Part shown: positions 16,373-26,813 of the stretch, one piece after another
Layout of the letters: every line of letters begins with the position of its first letter
Numbering within the stretch: position 1 is the stretch's first letter
From: Candidatus Rifleibacteriota bacterium
Lineage (GTDB): Bacteria > Muiribacteriota > Ozemobacteria > Ozemobacterales > Ozemobacteraceae
DNA: 48,451 bases
Direction of reading: 5' to 3'
Assembly (NCBI GenBank): GCA_015233565.1
Contig: JADFXM010000053.1
Coordinates: 1-48,451 of the forward strand
Program-made: the position numbers and the translations under genes
Notes under the pieces: model-generated
Databases searched by the model: none
What the model was told of the DNA's origin: nothing
What the model saw: the letters and a program-made list of their open reading frames with translations, nothing else

Positions 16373-16938
16373 TATGCAAATCAATTCCTTGATTCTACAA
16401 CCTGGCAGACAACTGGTCAACCCTTTGGTGATATTGAAGAGGGTCAGTGTATTTATATTGCTGAAATAATCATGAACACAGCAAAACCTGATTAAAATCT
16501 TTTAAATTCACACCCTTTGAAGCAGGCTTCAACAAAAGAATTTATTAAATTCAGAATTCTGGAGTATTTAAAAATGGCACATTTATTTGGACAAATCCAG
16601 AAATGAAACCGAATCTTCTCCGGAAAAATGCATTCTCAATTTCCGTTCTAAACCAGCAAAGCACTCATCAATTCATATACGGGTCAGGAATCTGAAAATG
16701 GGTGCACTTTGCTGATAAACTCAGAATTTCTGTTGTCGTAAACTTCATTTTCTCCGATTGCTCAGCTTCAAAAGCCGATTCCGTAGAAATAAAAAAAGTT
16801 TTCAACCCGAATTTTGTTTTGAGACCAAATAATCCAAAAGTTAAGGCAGGAATCTCATCCAAGCGAGTTCACGTTTTCAGGTTTTGGAAAAATGGTCTCA
16901 AGACTATATCCTCGGGAATTGGAATTCTGAAACTATAA
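16373..16938. other. Intergenic region, no recognisable gene
   Basis: This 566 bp lies between the PLP-enzyme leader and the TPR gene. Short open frames exist on both strands around 16668-16938, but they overlap one another, lack ribosome binding sites and resemble nothing I know. It probably contains the promoter of the leftward PLP-enzyme transcript, which I cannot place with confidence. Confidence 0.4.
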
Positions 16939-18417
16939 TCACTTCAGGGAATTTTTTGCCGCAACGATATCTCTAACCATTACTTCAGCATCTTTAGCCA
17001 GTTTACTTCCCGGTTCAAGTTGAATCACGCGATTGAATGCTTCAATAGCACGATCGAACGAATCCACCGAACCGGCTAAACCTTTATCTGTCATAGCAAG
17101 GCCCATGTGATACTGAAATTTCGAATCATTTGGATTCGCTTTAATTGCAACTTTGAATTTTTCTATGGCCTCGTCCAGACGCCCTTTTTTGTAGAGATCA
17201 TATCCTTCCGAATCAAAGCCTTCTGATGAATTCGCCCCTTCCGGAGGAGTTGCTAACAAAACGCCTGTATCGGTATTCGTAACCTGAATCGGCCGTCTCT
17301 TTGCTTCTTCGGCTGCTTTAGCTGCGGCAATTTTTTCCTCTTGTGCTTTCTGGTCAGCAAGTTTTTGATTTTCTTCCTGGGTTTGCTGATTTTCAAACTC
17401 CAGGAAAACCGGTTCCAAAATCTTTTTAAAAGGTTTTTGAGTATTTTTTAATGGAAGAAGATACTCTTTCGCCTTTTCAGTAGCTCCTCCAATAAATGCA
17501 ATCATTCCCAAATAAAAGCGACTTTCTTCGTTATTTTGGTCAGCTTGAAAACGAGGTTGAAAATACTTTTCACCCTCTGAAAGGATATTATGATCGTCAG
17601 TTGCAGCAAGGGACCGATTTTCCATGACCATTTCAAAATATTTCATCAAACCCGCTGGTAGTCCATTTATTGCCCATTCGTCAAAAGCTTTTGCAAGAGG
17701 TCCATCTTTTGTGTGAAAATCCTCAAGTGATGGGAGCGACTCTGTCTGAGATGCCGGTGGTTTCTGACCATCGGTCTTTTTGGAATCCGCTTTTTTGGGG
17801 GTTGAATTTTGGGGTTGCTGTTTTTGTGAACCCTTTTCTGTCTTTTCAGCATTCTTTCCGGAATTTTTTTTCCCTGGATCAACATCCGGAATGTCAGGAA
17901 GAACAGCACTTTCATCAAGAGTGGGTTCCTTGATCACAACTTTCGCAACCTTGTTTTCAGGAATTACAAATCCGAAAGGTCGCGCGGGAGTTGACGAGCC
18001 TAGAAGCGCAATCGTCTCAAAAATAACCGGATCAGGCTCTTTTTTCCTTTTGGACTTTTGCGGAGAAGTTCCTCCTAATAGCTCTTTTAAACCCTTGAGC
18101 TTTACATGATTCGGAGCTATTTTGGATACCTTTTCAAAAAGTTCTTTCGCCTTTTGAATCTTTTTCAGGTCTGCATAAACCTTCACTAACCAGATCTGCG
18201 CTTCGACATTTTCAGGGTCAAGCAACAGAACATTTTCAAATTCAATTTCTGCGCCCTTTAAATCCCGGCCTGAATAGAGAACCTCTCCCCGTTTTAAGAA
18301 ACTTGTTATCTCGTCTTCCTCAAAAGCGAAAGCGGCTGGAATCCAAAAACAGAACAGAAATATTCCCTGAAAAATGAAGAAAGTTATAGGAAAAAACGAT
18401 TTTTGGTTCATTTTCAA
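16939..18417 (-). CDS. Secreted tetratricopeptide repeat protein
   Basis: This 492-residue protein has an N-terminal signal segment (about 10-31, ending AFAFEED). TPR units lie at about 34-110 (AEIEFENVLLLDPENVEAQIW...) and again at 405-485 (DLYKKGRLDEAIEKFKVAIK, ANPNDSKFQYHMGLAMTDKG). The middle is low-complexity: a Lys/Pro/Gln-rich linker (about 180-225) and an alanine/glutamate/lysine-rich probable coiled coil (about 345-372). It probably acts as a protein-interaction scaffold in the periplasm. It is the last gene of the leftward run, 191 bp after the small secreted protein, so co-transcription with the pilin-like locus is possible but not shown. Confidence 0.7.
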   Translation of the reverse strand: MKMNQKSFFPITFFIFQGIFLFCFWIPAAFAFEEDEITSFLKRGEVLYSGRDLKGAEIEFENVLLLDPENVEAQIWLVKVYADLKKIQKAKELFEKVSKIAPNHVKLKGLKELLGGTSPQKSKRKKEPDPVIFETIALLGSSTPARPFGFVIPENKVAKVVIKEPTLDESAVLPDIPDVDPGKKNSGKNAEKTEKGSQKQQPQNSTPKKADSKKTDGQKPPASQTESLPSLEDFHTKDGPLAKAFDEWAINGLPAGLMKYFEMVMENRSLAATDDHNILSEGEKYFQPRFQADQNNEESRFYLGMIAFIGGATEKAKEYLLPLKNTQKPFKKILEPVFLEFENQQTQEENQKLADQKAQEEKIAAAKAAEEAKRRPIQVTNTDTGVLLATPPEGANSSEGFDSEGYDLYKKGRLDEAIEKFKVAIKANPNDSKFQYHMGLAMTDKGLAGSVDSFDRAIEAFNRVIQLEPGSKLAKDAEVMVRDIVAAKNSLK

Positions 18418-18608
18418 ATAATATCACCTCAATTTTTCAGAGAACTATATCATAGAAAAACGTTTTTGATTTGTTCCCAAGTGCTTGTCCAACTTTCCAG
18501 TGTTAGCATCACAAATAAAACAATTCACGGTAAAAGTCACATTCTTATCTCGTGAAGAGTAAACACAAAATTTCGTTTGATTTCGTAAACCTCTACAAAC
18601 ACATTGGC

Positions 18609-19277
18609 TTATTTTGGTTCTTCAAGTGGTTCCCGGCTGATCAAGGCCCATTCTCCGCTTTCTATGGGGCGAGAGTAAATCATTTTTTCTTTGGCTATGG
18701 AAATTATGACGGCAATATTTTTTTCATCTTTGGTTAAAGATAAAATTCTAGGTGGATGTTCTCCAACCCGGCCGACATAGTTCCTGCTTTCCTTAAAACT
18801 AGGTAAAGGAATTTCCGGAAAACTTGGAAAAGAAATTGTCGGTCTTTCTGAAGATGTTTTTTCGTCCTCATAGGGTAAAATTTCAGAATTTACATCTAAT
18901 TGAAAGGAGTAAACAGAGAAACCTTCGACATATAAAAGAAAAATTGTTTTATTATCACCTAACAATAATTTAAAATCTCTTGGAACTAATTGGGGAGCTA
19001 TTTTTAGGCAACAATATGGTTCCTGCCAAATTCGAACCTTCTTGCCGGTTCTTAAATTCTCTCGTTCCAAAAAATAAATTGTGCCATTACGTTCTGGGAG
19101 AAATTGAGTCGCAGCTTTTTTGTAAAATTTGGAAGAAAGAGTTATTTTGACATTTTGATCCAAAAGAAGTTCAGAAATCGTATCAATTTTCTCATTTGAT
19201 GCCTGAACCGGATAACAAAGTATAATTGAAACCAAAAACAATAATAAAAGGGAAATTTTCATTTTTATTAACCTCAT
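18609..19277 (-). CDS. Small secreted protein of unknown function, translationally coupled to the giant surface protein
   Basis: This 222-residue protein has a signal peptide (MKISLLLLFLVSIILCYPVQA from residue 6). No domain is recognised. The mature part has regular beta-strand-like segments, a Pro/Phe-rich stretch (ISFPSFPEIPLPSF) and two adjacent cysteines (YCCLK). Its start overlaps the stop of the 2,032-residue gene by four bases (ATGA at 19274-19277), indicating coupled translation and probably a shared function such as accessory subunit, chaperone or processing partner. The ATG five codons downstream is an alternative start. Nothing can be said about activity. Confidence 0.6.
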   Translation of the reverse strand: MRLIKMKISLLLLFLVSIILCYPVQASNEKIDTISELLLDQNVKITLSSKFYKKAATQFLPERNGTIYFLERENLRTGKKVRIWQEPYCCLKIAPQLVPRDFKLLLGDNKTIFLLYVEGFSVYSFQLDVNSEILPYEDEKTSSERPTISFPSFPEIPLPSFKESRNYVGRVGEHPPRILSLTKDEKNIAVIISIAKEKMIYSRPIESGEWALISREPLEEPK

Positions 19278-22200
19278 TTGAAAACAGTCTCAGTGGCTGA
19301 AAGGTCTTTTTTCTTTCCTAATAACGCTTCGGAAGTTCTAATTGCGAAACCATCAAGTGAAGAATTTTCCCATTCCAATTGTGATGGAAAAGGTCCAGTG
19401 CCATAAGAAGGATCAAAATATTCCCTTTCAAATTGAACAATATAGTGATTGAGAAAAGCACTGTAGTATGGATTATCAATACCCTGTCCTGGAATTCCAT
19501 ATTCCTTAAATAGCTCCTTATTTTCGATGTACTCAAAAGGAAATGTGCTTGAAGAAGTGCCTGGGGGGACAAACTTCCATTTTTTTACCAGCAATAAAAC
19601 TCTGTTAGGGATAGTAGAACTTGCGATAACCTCAACTTTGGAAGCATTCTTAATGCCTTGCATCTTTAAGCAGTCAATGAAAAAATCTGCCCAAGCACCA
19701 CATTCACCATCTCCTGTTTTTAGGAGTTCGTTTGTGTTAGCCCCTGAGTGGTCTGCTGTAGTATTCCAATAAGTTAACGGTTGAGTAGTATTTACCCTAA
19801 ATACTCTTCTATTCTTGAATCCTCCCCAGATTTTTTCAACAATTTCATTCGGGTCAGAAAAACTATTGGCATTTTTGCAGCTAACATGAACAAGAGTGTG
19901 CGGTATAGGCTCGGGGATCAATGGGTCATCAAGGGTGAAATAAAGTTGATTTCTTGTTTCACCCAGATAGTCCCACGTGGCGCCATCATCAAAAGAAATA
20001 TCCCATGTTATCTCAAACGGATCAAAGGCCTGTACCTCCTTTTTATACGGTCCGATTACGGCTGTAGACGGAAGATTAATTTCGTTGTTTTCCACTGATA
20101 TTGTGGTTTCGGGTATTCCAAAGCCACTTGTTTCACTACCTCGAATTTTCACATGGTCTAAAGTAGCAGGCCCATCAATAACGAACTTTCCAGAAATGAA
20201 AATACTTGTGCTACTGGTAAAAGCTACCGGGAATTTTCGATCCCCCGGGTCATCTGCGCCACCATTATCTTTCCATTGTGGAGGGGAATATGTGAGAGTA
20301 GCATTGTCATTCATTAATTCATGGCAATTTGGACCCGAAAAGGAAATTTCCTTGATTCTTGCTGTCGCCACCTTTATTGTTGGACCGATTATTTCAAGTG
20401 TTTCCTGGTTCCCAAATTCCTTCCCCTCTTGAGGTTCGATAAAAAAGGTTGGGGAAGCAGAGAGAACGAAATTGCCTATCGAATCCCCTGAGAAAGTAAT
20501 TGTAGGACCTTGGGGGAAAAGTGGAACACCATTGAAGAACCAATCAACCGTTTTTAAAGTAACCTTATAATCTTTATCGAACAGTTCCACAAATTCTTGC
20601 TGATCAAGGTGGTTGTCATCCTTTCCGAAGAAAAAATGAACATCTGTTTTATGTAAGTGAGAAATCGCTTGTTTTTCTGCTACTACCCGCATTTTAATTA
20701 ATTTCTTCAGTTCCTGAGGGTTTAACGTTCGTTGGCTCTTCTTTAATGAAAGCGATTGCTCGTTACTCAATTTCAAAATTGGTTCCCAGGTAATCCGCCT
20801 CGGAAAGAGATCGGGAAACAAAACCGGGTGAATGTTAATTCCGGAGGAAATTGCTTTCTTTCTGGGAGTGGTAACCTCTATCATTTGAGTGAAGTTTACG
20901 CATGAAATCTCCGGGAAATCCGTGAAAAGTTGTTTCGCCACAACAATTGGGGGATCGATTGCTTGAGGAATGGATTTATCCAAAACTACCGGGGGTAAGT
21001 CGTTTATTTTTAAGGTTACGGAGCCTACAACGAACAGTCGCTGGGTGCCAACAATAGCCTGTTTGGGATCAGAGGAAAGAGAATAATCAGCCTGTGCTTT
21101 AATTGCACCATTAAGGATGGAGTTGGAAACCATCGAATATTTTTCCAGATTTGTATCCGATTGCCTTACTTCAATCGAAAGTGAGGCCAATGCCCCAAAA
21201 GAACCGGGAGCTTGAAACGTTATCGTAGCGATATTTCCTTGGAAGTTGGAAATGGTTGCACAGCCTATGGGATCTGCTTTTACAACGTTCTCCACTCCGG
21301 TAATAGATACCAAAGCTTTTTTTACACCTATCACTGAACCGGAAGTTACAGTTTGGGAATCAATTTTAATTGCCAATGAAGTATTGGTAGTTGTTGAATT
21401 GTCCACCCACACCACTACCGGGTTCTTCGTCTCGAAGGAAGCAGTCAGGGGGAAAACGTGAATATTTCTTGTTTCTTTCGCTTCTGAAACTCCCTGTAGG
21501 GTTGCTTTGATCAAGTGATCACCAAGGTCAAGATTGGAGATAAGCACGCTCGGGCCTTGTCCAACTGAATGACCATCGATCTCCCATAATACTTGACTCG
21601 AATTGGACAAGGAAGGCTGGGCTTTGAGAAGAAATGGGAATGAGGCTGGAAAAACATATCCCTCACCGGGGTAAGCAATCAAACGGGAGAAATAACCTGT
21701 GGTATCGGCAGAAAGCTCGTGTTGAGTCGAGGGTGCGGGAGTTGTCGTATTCATTTCATTTAGAACAGCGATTGCTTTCGAGGTTATTCTTAAGTCTTCC
21801 CGCCCCTTGATTGTGAAATCAAAGGGATTTCCTGAACCTAGGGTTTCTCCGTCTTTTATCCAGGTTACTGTATCCGTATGAAGAGAATAGTTTCCATCTT
21901 GGATAAAGAGTTCTTCTTTACTCTTACTTTTCTGTTGGGATTCCTTGACTTTCACTCCGAAAGTCAGCTTCTGAATACCACCCACGAACAGGGCAAAACT
22001 TGCAGGGTCCACGAATGCCGTTACCAAATCGGTTAGAGGCTCTGCTATTATAGTATGGTTTATTTCCGAAAACGAAATTGCCCCGGAGTTTCCAAAATCC
22101 AGCGATGCGGTCATTCGAATAATGTTCGCTCCAGAATTCGGGAGGGTTGGCTGAAATGTCAGTCCTTTTCCAATTTGGTTGTTCGGGCCATTCCAACCGA

Positions 22201-25200
22201 AAGAAATTGTCGCGGCGGTTAATGGCTCAGCTCTGGGAACTGCAGGATTAAAGACAAGCGGTGGTACAATTCCGGCAGCTTCCGACCAAGAAAAGGAAGT
22301 TCCGTTCCAAAGGAAGTTGCCATTAATCATTGTAAACGTTCGTCGGGTGTCGACAATACCCTTTTTGGGGAACTCAGGAGGGCTCTCCCATTCCGGGTTC
22401 TTGACCGCCCACACATCGGCTCGAAGCGGGAAATCGAAATTAATTGTGTTCTGATAAGGGTTTGTTGCACGAGTTTTTACCCGCAGGGTTACTGTTGCAA
22501 GTGTAGTTTCGGCCCCGGTCTTCCCGGTGAAATCGAGGTTGGCTTTGAGCTGTGATGAATCGACTTTTAGCGTTGCATCCCCAGTGCCAAACCATTTTAC
22601 CCGTTCGATGCGAACTCCTTGCAGCCCATAACCCACGTCCGGTTCGGCGTAAATGTCCGGAAGGGGTTGGCCATTTACAGTCACCGTAATTTCTATTGGT
22701 ACAGTCCCGCTACCCGGGGGAATTATTTTTCGCTCTGGTTTGATCGTAATCGAGGCCGGGAAAACTTCAAAAGTTGAGGTATTGGAAAGAACCGTTTCTT
22801 GTCCAGTGGAATCGGTTGTCTTAAGTGTTGCTGTAAGTGACCACATCCCAGGTTTGGTCAATGCAATTTTGTGCGGTGGCACCTGAGCTTCGGTGGTCCA
22901 AGGTTCGCCATTCAGAGACCATTGAATCGCTTTCCAATCTTCCAGGTTACCATCACGGCTGGTGCGGATCTCAATATTGGCACCGAGGGGATAGGAAAAA
23001 CTTGCAATTGGCGAGGTTATCCGCAAACCCGGAATCACATATGGGTTTGCTTGGCCATTAATGGGAATGGAACCTAAAGAGCCAGTCTCCATTTCCCTGA
23101 AATTGACGTTGAAAGAACAATTGACACTGTAGGTGCCAGGTCCTTTCCGGGGTTGAAATTCGAAACCCCATTGGTTTTCCTCATCAGTTGTGGTTGAACC
23201 TTTAATTACGTTCCAGGTTGGTCCATTTGCGTAAGTGAATTCATAACCATCTAACACGTTTACCACACCACCTGCTGAAGTGATGACGCCGTAACCCATT
23301 TCAGGTTTGGAAATGATTCTAGGAGTAAATAAAATCTTCTGGTCATCCCTAATGATCGGTGGTGGTGAAGGAATGATATCAACAATCGCCATTCCATTGG
23401 GTTGATACGATTGGATCGGGATATCCGAGCTGATAGGTAAAGTGAAAAAAGAATTTTGGAAAGTCACAGAAGGAATCAGGCTGCAAAAAGCTTGACAGTG
23501 AAACTTATAGTCGGAACTCGGAGAATTGATCTGGTCGTATTTCAGAGTATGAATGAACTGGTCGTTCTTGGAAAGAGGTGATGTCTTATTATATATTTGA
23601 AAATCCACACTTTTCAGCTGAATTGGCTCAGACGCAGGGTTTAGGGTGGATCGAGCGATTACCCAAGGCGGTTCGAATATTGATCCCTCTGAAGCGGTTA
23701 TTTGGCGTTTCTCGCCGTTTATTTCGAAATCGACGCTTCCAATCTTGATAAACCTCGAGGTTTTGTAAAAGATACCAGGCGGAATTCTGGAAAATGTTGC
23801 CACAGCATTAATGTTGAAAACGCCGAACAAACCGGTTTCACCGCCATAGAAGTTAGGCTGTACACCCGAAGTAAATTCCCCCTCATAATGTTCATTTCCA
23901 TAATCATAGGCCAATTTAACTCTATGAATGATATCCACGAAACCAGGTTTGTCAAAAAGTAACCTGGTTGAAGTGGCAAACGGATTTTCTATGACCGGTT
24001 CGACATTTCCGCCTGCTTTTTCCCAACGGGATTGGATGACGGTAATCTTTCCACCAAATAGATCGAAGGTCGAATTTTCTACTAATGGTTGTGAGATTAA
24101 ACCTCGCGATCCATAAAGATTAATTGAACCGGTGCCTGTTTGGGTGAAAATTCCACTTCTGGTAGGATTAACGGTTAAGTTTGGGATTAGCAAGTAACAA
24201 TCCCGGTATGTTTCAAATTCAGTTACAGAATCGGGCCAACTGGGGGAATCCCCTTTGACCGTTACCCTGCAGGTAACATTAGCAAAACTTCTCTTGAAAT
24301 CATATGGAAATACTGGTTCATCAGAAGTAAGTGTCTGAGAATCTTCATGTATAGACCAAGATGTTTTCAAAACAGTTCCCGGACCGTCATATTGAGCGGA
24401 AAATCGGACAGAGTTTCCCGGAAAAACCTTTCCTGTGAGAGGATGGATTGTGACAGTGCCATCTCGACTCTTTTTCTCGAGAAAATGTCGAAAACTTGAA
24501 AGATTTCTGATACGAACAGTTAACAACCCCGAACGTGTGTTTTCCCGATAAACGTATTCCAAAAAGCGACAGCCATCTTTTGATTGATAGACTACTACTT
24601 CGGCTTTCCCCGTCACTGATGAGTTTTTGAAGAGGCTGGCAGCATCAAATGAAAAAGTCCCTACAACCTTCGCATCTTCGGGAAAATGGGTATCTGAAAC
24701 CAGTTCGACGCCGATTGTGAAATTCCAGGAAACGGTGGCTTGGCGTTTGTAACCATCGATCAAAGTTGCAGAAACAGTATGAGTGCCAAGTCCAAAAAGA
24801 CCGTTTTCAGAAAACTCGGGTCGAAACAAAATTTGATTGGAGGAAGGATGTGACGGCTCAATCGGCTTTCCATCAAGGAGAATTTTCGATGTAACCGGAA
24901 ATTTGTCGGTGAGAAAAGAAACCCAAATATCTGGAAGGATTGTACCTGTTTCCCCTTTAGGGCCGCAATCAACTATGGTCAAACTTTCAGGTGCGACAAA
25001 ATGGGCAGGAATGACAAAACGGTATTCACCAAAAGTGATTTCCTGAGAAGAAATCGAAATTGAACATACTTCCGATTTTTGCAAAGAAACGGTTTTTGCT
25101 TCCGCAAGACGCTTCTCAATATCTTTCCTGAAATTCTCTATTTCGATTTCAGGAATTTTTAATTCACCGTGAAGAGTTTTAAATTTGAGGATTGGTACAA

Positions 25201-25372
25201 AACCAAGTGATAGCGGAAGATCTTTTTCATTAAGAGCTGAGACTGTTTCTTGGATATTCGTTGAGTGTCCCGATAGAAGATCGGAAATAGGTTCCGGTAA
25301 GGATTGCTCGGCGAAGAGTGCGGAACAGAAAAAAAGTGCAGAAATCGCCAAAACCGAGAAAAACAACCTCAC
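19274..25372 (-). CDS. Giant secreted Ig-like repeat protein with C-terminal transglutaminase-like domain
   Basis: This 2,032-residue protein begins with a signal peptide (RLFFSVLAISALFFCSALFA). The GTG start has AGGAG eight bases upstream. From about residue 100 to 1850 it is a string of beta-sandwich-like segments with recurrent PKD/Ig-type features: 'W.I.G...G..P' strands, 'G.Y.V..S/T' strands and 'LGDHLIKATLQG'. The C-terminal ~180 residues form a transglutaminase-like cysteine domain: Cys1891 in GDGECGAWADFF, His1976 in FLNHYIVQF and Asp1987 in YFDPSYG give the expected Cys-His-Asp order. It should be exported and may act as a filament or tip adhesin with cross-linking or peptidase-like activity. 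No LPXTG, autotransporter or type I secretion signal is evident. It is coupled to the small protein downstream and lies 44 bp after the FG-GAP gene. Confidence 0.75.
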   Translation of the reverse strand: MRLFFSVLAISALFFCSALFAEQSLPEPISDLLSGHSTNIQETVSALNEKDLPLSLGFVPILKFKTLHGELKIPEIEIENFRKDIEKRLAEAKTVSLQKSEVCSISISSQEITFGEYRFVIPAHFVAPESLTIVDCGPKGETGTILPDIWVSFLTDKFPVTSKILLDGKPIEPSHPSSNQILFRPEFSENGLFGLGTHTVSATLIDGYKRQATVSWNFTIGVELVSDTHFPEDAKVVGTFSFDAASLFKNSSVTGKAEVVVYQSKDGCRFLEYVYRENTRSGLLTVRIRNLSSFRHFLEKKSRDGTVTIHPLTGKVFPGNSVRFSAQYDGPGTVLKTSWSIHEDSQTLTSDEPVFPYDFKRSFANVTCRVTVKGDSPSWPDSVTEFETYRDCYLLIPNLTVNPTRSGIFTQTGTGSINLYGSRGLISQPLVENSTFDLFGGKITVIQSRWEKAGGNVEPVIENPFATSTRLLFDKPGFVDIIHRVKLAYDYGNEHYEGEFTSGVQPNFYGGETGLFGVFNINAVATFSRIPPGIFYKTSRFIKIGSVDFEINGEKRQITASEGSIFEPPWVIARSTLNPASEPIQLKSVDFQIYNKTSPLSKNDQFIHTLKYDQINSPSSDYKFHCQAFCSLIPSVTFQNSFFTLPISSDIPIQSYQPNGMAIVDIIPSPPPIIRDDQKILFTPRIISKPEMGYGVITSAGGVVNVLDGYEFTYANGPTWNVIKGSTTTDEENQWGFEFQPRKGPGTYSVNCSFNVNFREMETGSLGSIPINGQANPYVIPGLRITSPIASFSYPLGANIEIRTSRDGNLEDWKAIQWSLNGEPWTTEAQVPPHKIALTKPGMWSLTATLKTTDSTGQETVLSNTSTFEVFPASITIKPERKIIPPGSGTVPIEITVTVNGQPLPDIYAEPDVGYGLQGVRIERVKWFGTGDATLKVDSSQLKANLDFTGKTGAETTLATVTLRVKTRATNPYQNTINFDFPLRADVWAVKNPEWESPPEFPKKGIVDTRRTFTMINGNFLWNGTSFSWSEAAGIVPPLVFNPAVPRAEPLTAATISFGWNGPNNQIGKGLTFQPTLPNSGANIIRMTASLDFGNSGAISFSEINHTIIAEPLTDLVTAFVDPASFALFVGGIQKLTFGVKVKESQQKSKSKEELFIQDGNYSLHTDTVTWIKDGETLGSGNPFDFTIKGREDLRITSKAIAVLNEMNTTTPAPSTQHELSADTTGYFSRLIAYPGEGYVFPASFPFLLKAQPSLSNSSQVLWEIDGHSVGQGPSVLISNLDLGDHLIKATLQGVSEAKETRNIHVFPLTASFETKNPVVVWVDNSTTTNTSLAIKIDSQTVTSGSVIGVKKALVSITGVENVVKADPIGCATISNFQGNIATITFQAPGSFGALASLSIEVRQSDTNLEKYSMVSNSILNGAIKAQADYSLSSDPKQAIVGTQRLFVVGSVTLKINDLPPVVLDKSIPQAIDPPIVVAKQLFTDFPEISCVNFTQMIEVTTPRKKAISSGINIHPVLFPDLFPRRITWEPILKLSNEQSLSLKKSQRTLNPQELKKLIKMRVVAEKQAISHLHKTDVHFFFGKDDNHLDQQEFVELFDKDYKVTLKTVDWFFNGVPLFPQGPTITFSGDSIGNFVLSASPTFFIEPQEGKEFGNQETLEIIGPTIKVATARIKEISFSGPNCHELMNDNATLTYSPPQWKDNGGADDPGDRKFPVAFTSSTSIFISGKFVIDGPATLDHVKIRGSETSGFGIPETTISVENNEINLPSTAVIGPYKKEVQAFDPFEITWDISFDDGATWDYLGETRNQLYFTLDDPLIPEPIPHTLVHVSCKNANSFSDPNEIVEKIWGGFKNRRVFRVNTTQPLTYWNTTADHSGANTNELLKTGDGECGAWADFFIDCLKMQGIKNASKVEVIASSTIPNRVLLLVKKWKFVPPGTSSSTFPFEYIENKELFKEYGIPGQGIDNPYYSAFLNHYIVQFEREYFDPSYGTGPFPSQLEWENSSLDGFAIRTSEALLGKKKDLSATETVFK

Positions 25373-25416
25373 AAGAATCTCCTCGAAAAATCAACTTCAA
25401 TAAACGCTGCAATAAA

Positions 25417-26712
25417 CTAATAAAACGTAATTTCTGACCCAAGAACTGCCATTTTTATCTGGGTATGAGCACTTGTGGGAAACACTTGAAGTTGATTGTC
25501 AGTGTAGTTAATGCCGCCTGCCGCTATCATTTCAAGGTATCCATCACCGTCGAGGTCAGCAAAAGCCAAAGGGGCGATCGATTTTCCAATGAATTTCGGA
25601 TAACCGGGCAGAGGCTTTCCTTCACGGCTGATGGCCATAATATAGCCGGCCTGCTTTCCGACTCCTTCGGGGTTCCAGGCGGTGAAGACTATGTCAAGGC
25701 AGCCATCTCCATCGAGATCGATAATTTGAGGGGCGGAGTAGATTGAATGATTGGTTTTAAAAGGAAAACCAGGATAGGAATTTCCTTCACGGTCGATTAC
25801 ATTAATGGCTCCATCCGCTTGAGCAATAACGAATTGAAGCTTGCCGGTACCGAAAAGATCAGCCACCTTTGGAGCACAATGGGCACCATCGGAAAGTGGA
25901 ATTGTTTTTTGAAGTTTCCCTTCGGTATTCCAGATTAATAGCTTCTTATCCGGAGTGGTTGTAAAGACTTCCTTAACGCCGTCTCCATCCAGGTCAGCAG
26001 TAGAAGCTTCAAAAGGCCATTCCTGGTTAGGAACTGTCGACTGCGGCCAACCGGCTCGCGCACATCCGTTTGAGTTCAGGACTGTCACGGTGCCGTTATC
26101 ATCTTTGCAGATGATTTCTTTTTTTCCGTCTCCGTCAATGTCTGCAACCGAAACCCTTGATGATATCTTCGATGACATCGGGATTTCCCAAACAAGGCTT
26201 CCGGTTTTGTTAATTCTAAGAATTTGTCCTGAGCGGGAGCCTAACAGTACATCGAGATTCCCGTTTCCATCAACATCGGCAACTTCAGGAGAGGAAAGCT
26301 GAATAGTGCCACGTGTATCGACTGTCCATAGTTCTTTGCCAAAACTATTCAGGGCATAGACTTTTCCATCGTAAGATCCGACTATGACTTCTTTTTTTCC
26401 GTCACCGTAGAGATCAGCGACGTTAACTTCTGAAAGAATCGGACCTCCGGTTTGCTTAGGCCAAAGTCCAGCCATTATTTCCTTTCCTTTGCCGGAAAAA
26501 ATGTGCACCTGTCCATCGGTTGAACCAAAAATGAGATCTTTGACTCCATCGCCATCAACATCTTCAAAAACCTTTACCTGACCATAGATATCACCGGAAA
26601 CTTTTGCTGAAAACCCTTGAAAAGAAGGGCCACTATTAGACTGTGCAAAAGCAACCGACGAAATTATAAAAAGCAAAGAAACAACTAATTTCCAATCAAA
26701 TTTTATTTTCAT
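25417..26712 (-). CDS. Secreted FG-GAP/VCBS beta-propeller protein
   Basis: This protein has about 431 residues from the ATG at 26710-26712, which has GGGAGG upstream; an earlier in-frame start at 26739 would add nine residues without a ribosome binding site. The signal peptide ends near VAFAQ. At least seven repeats carry calcium-type loops of the form D-x-D-G-D-G (DVDGDGVKDLIFGS, DVDGNGNLDVLLGS, DIDGDGKKEIICKD, DLDGDGVKEVF, DLDGDGCLDIVF, DLDGDGYLEMIAAG), as in FG-GAP/integrin-like propellers. It is extracytoplasmic and probably binds calcium. It follows the pilin-like genes and precedes the giant Ig-like gene. This is the position taken by PilY1, also a propeller protein, in classical minor-pilin operons, although the sequence does not look like PilY1. 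Confidence 0.82.
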   Translation of the reverse strand: MKIKFDWKLVVSLLFIISSVAFAQSNSGPSFQGFSAKVSGDIYGQVKVFEDVDGDGVKDLIFGSTDGQVHIFSGKGKEIMAGLWPKQTGGPILSEVNVADLYGDGKKEVIVGSYDGKVYALNSFGKELWTVDTRGTIQLSSPEVADVDGNGNLDVLLGSRSGQILRINKTGSLVWEIPMSSKISSRVSVADIDGDGKKEIICKDDNGTVTVLNSNGCARAGWPQSTVPNQEWPFEASTADLDGDGVKEVFTTTPDKKLLIWNTEGKLQKTIPLSDGAHCAPKVADLFGTGKLQFVIAQADGAINVIDREGNSYPGFPFKTNHSIYSAPQIIDLDGDGCLDIVFTAWNPEGVGKQAGYIMAISREGKPLPGYPKFIGKSIAPLAFADLDGDGYLEMIAAGGINYTDNQLQVFPTSAHTQIKMAVLGSEITFY

Positions 26713-26813
26713 TCCTGCCTCCCGTATTGGAAAAAGCATCTTTGGAAAAGAATGTCACACTTTAATTACAGCTTCTATTTAAATTGTAACAAAAATTTAG
26801 AGATTCAAATGCT

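Noticed and set aside
16282..16500. SAM-I riboswitch before the Cys/Met enzyme gene
   Set aside because: The conserved S-box core and kink-turn are not visible; only a simple nested hairpin is present.
16668..16938. Small genes on either strand
   Set aside because: Frames overlap on opposite strands, lack ribosome binding sites and resemble no family.
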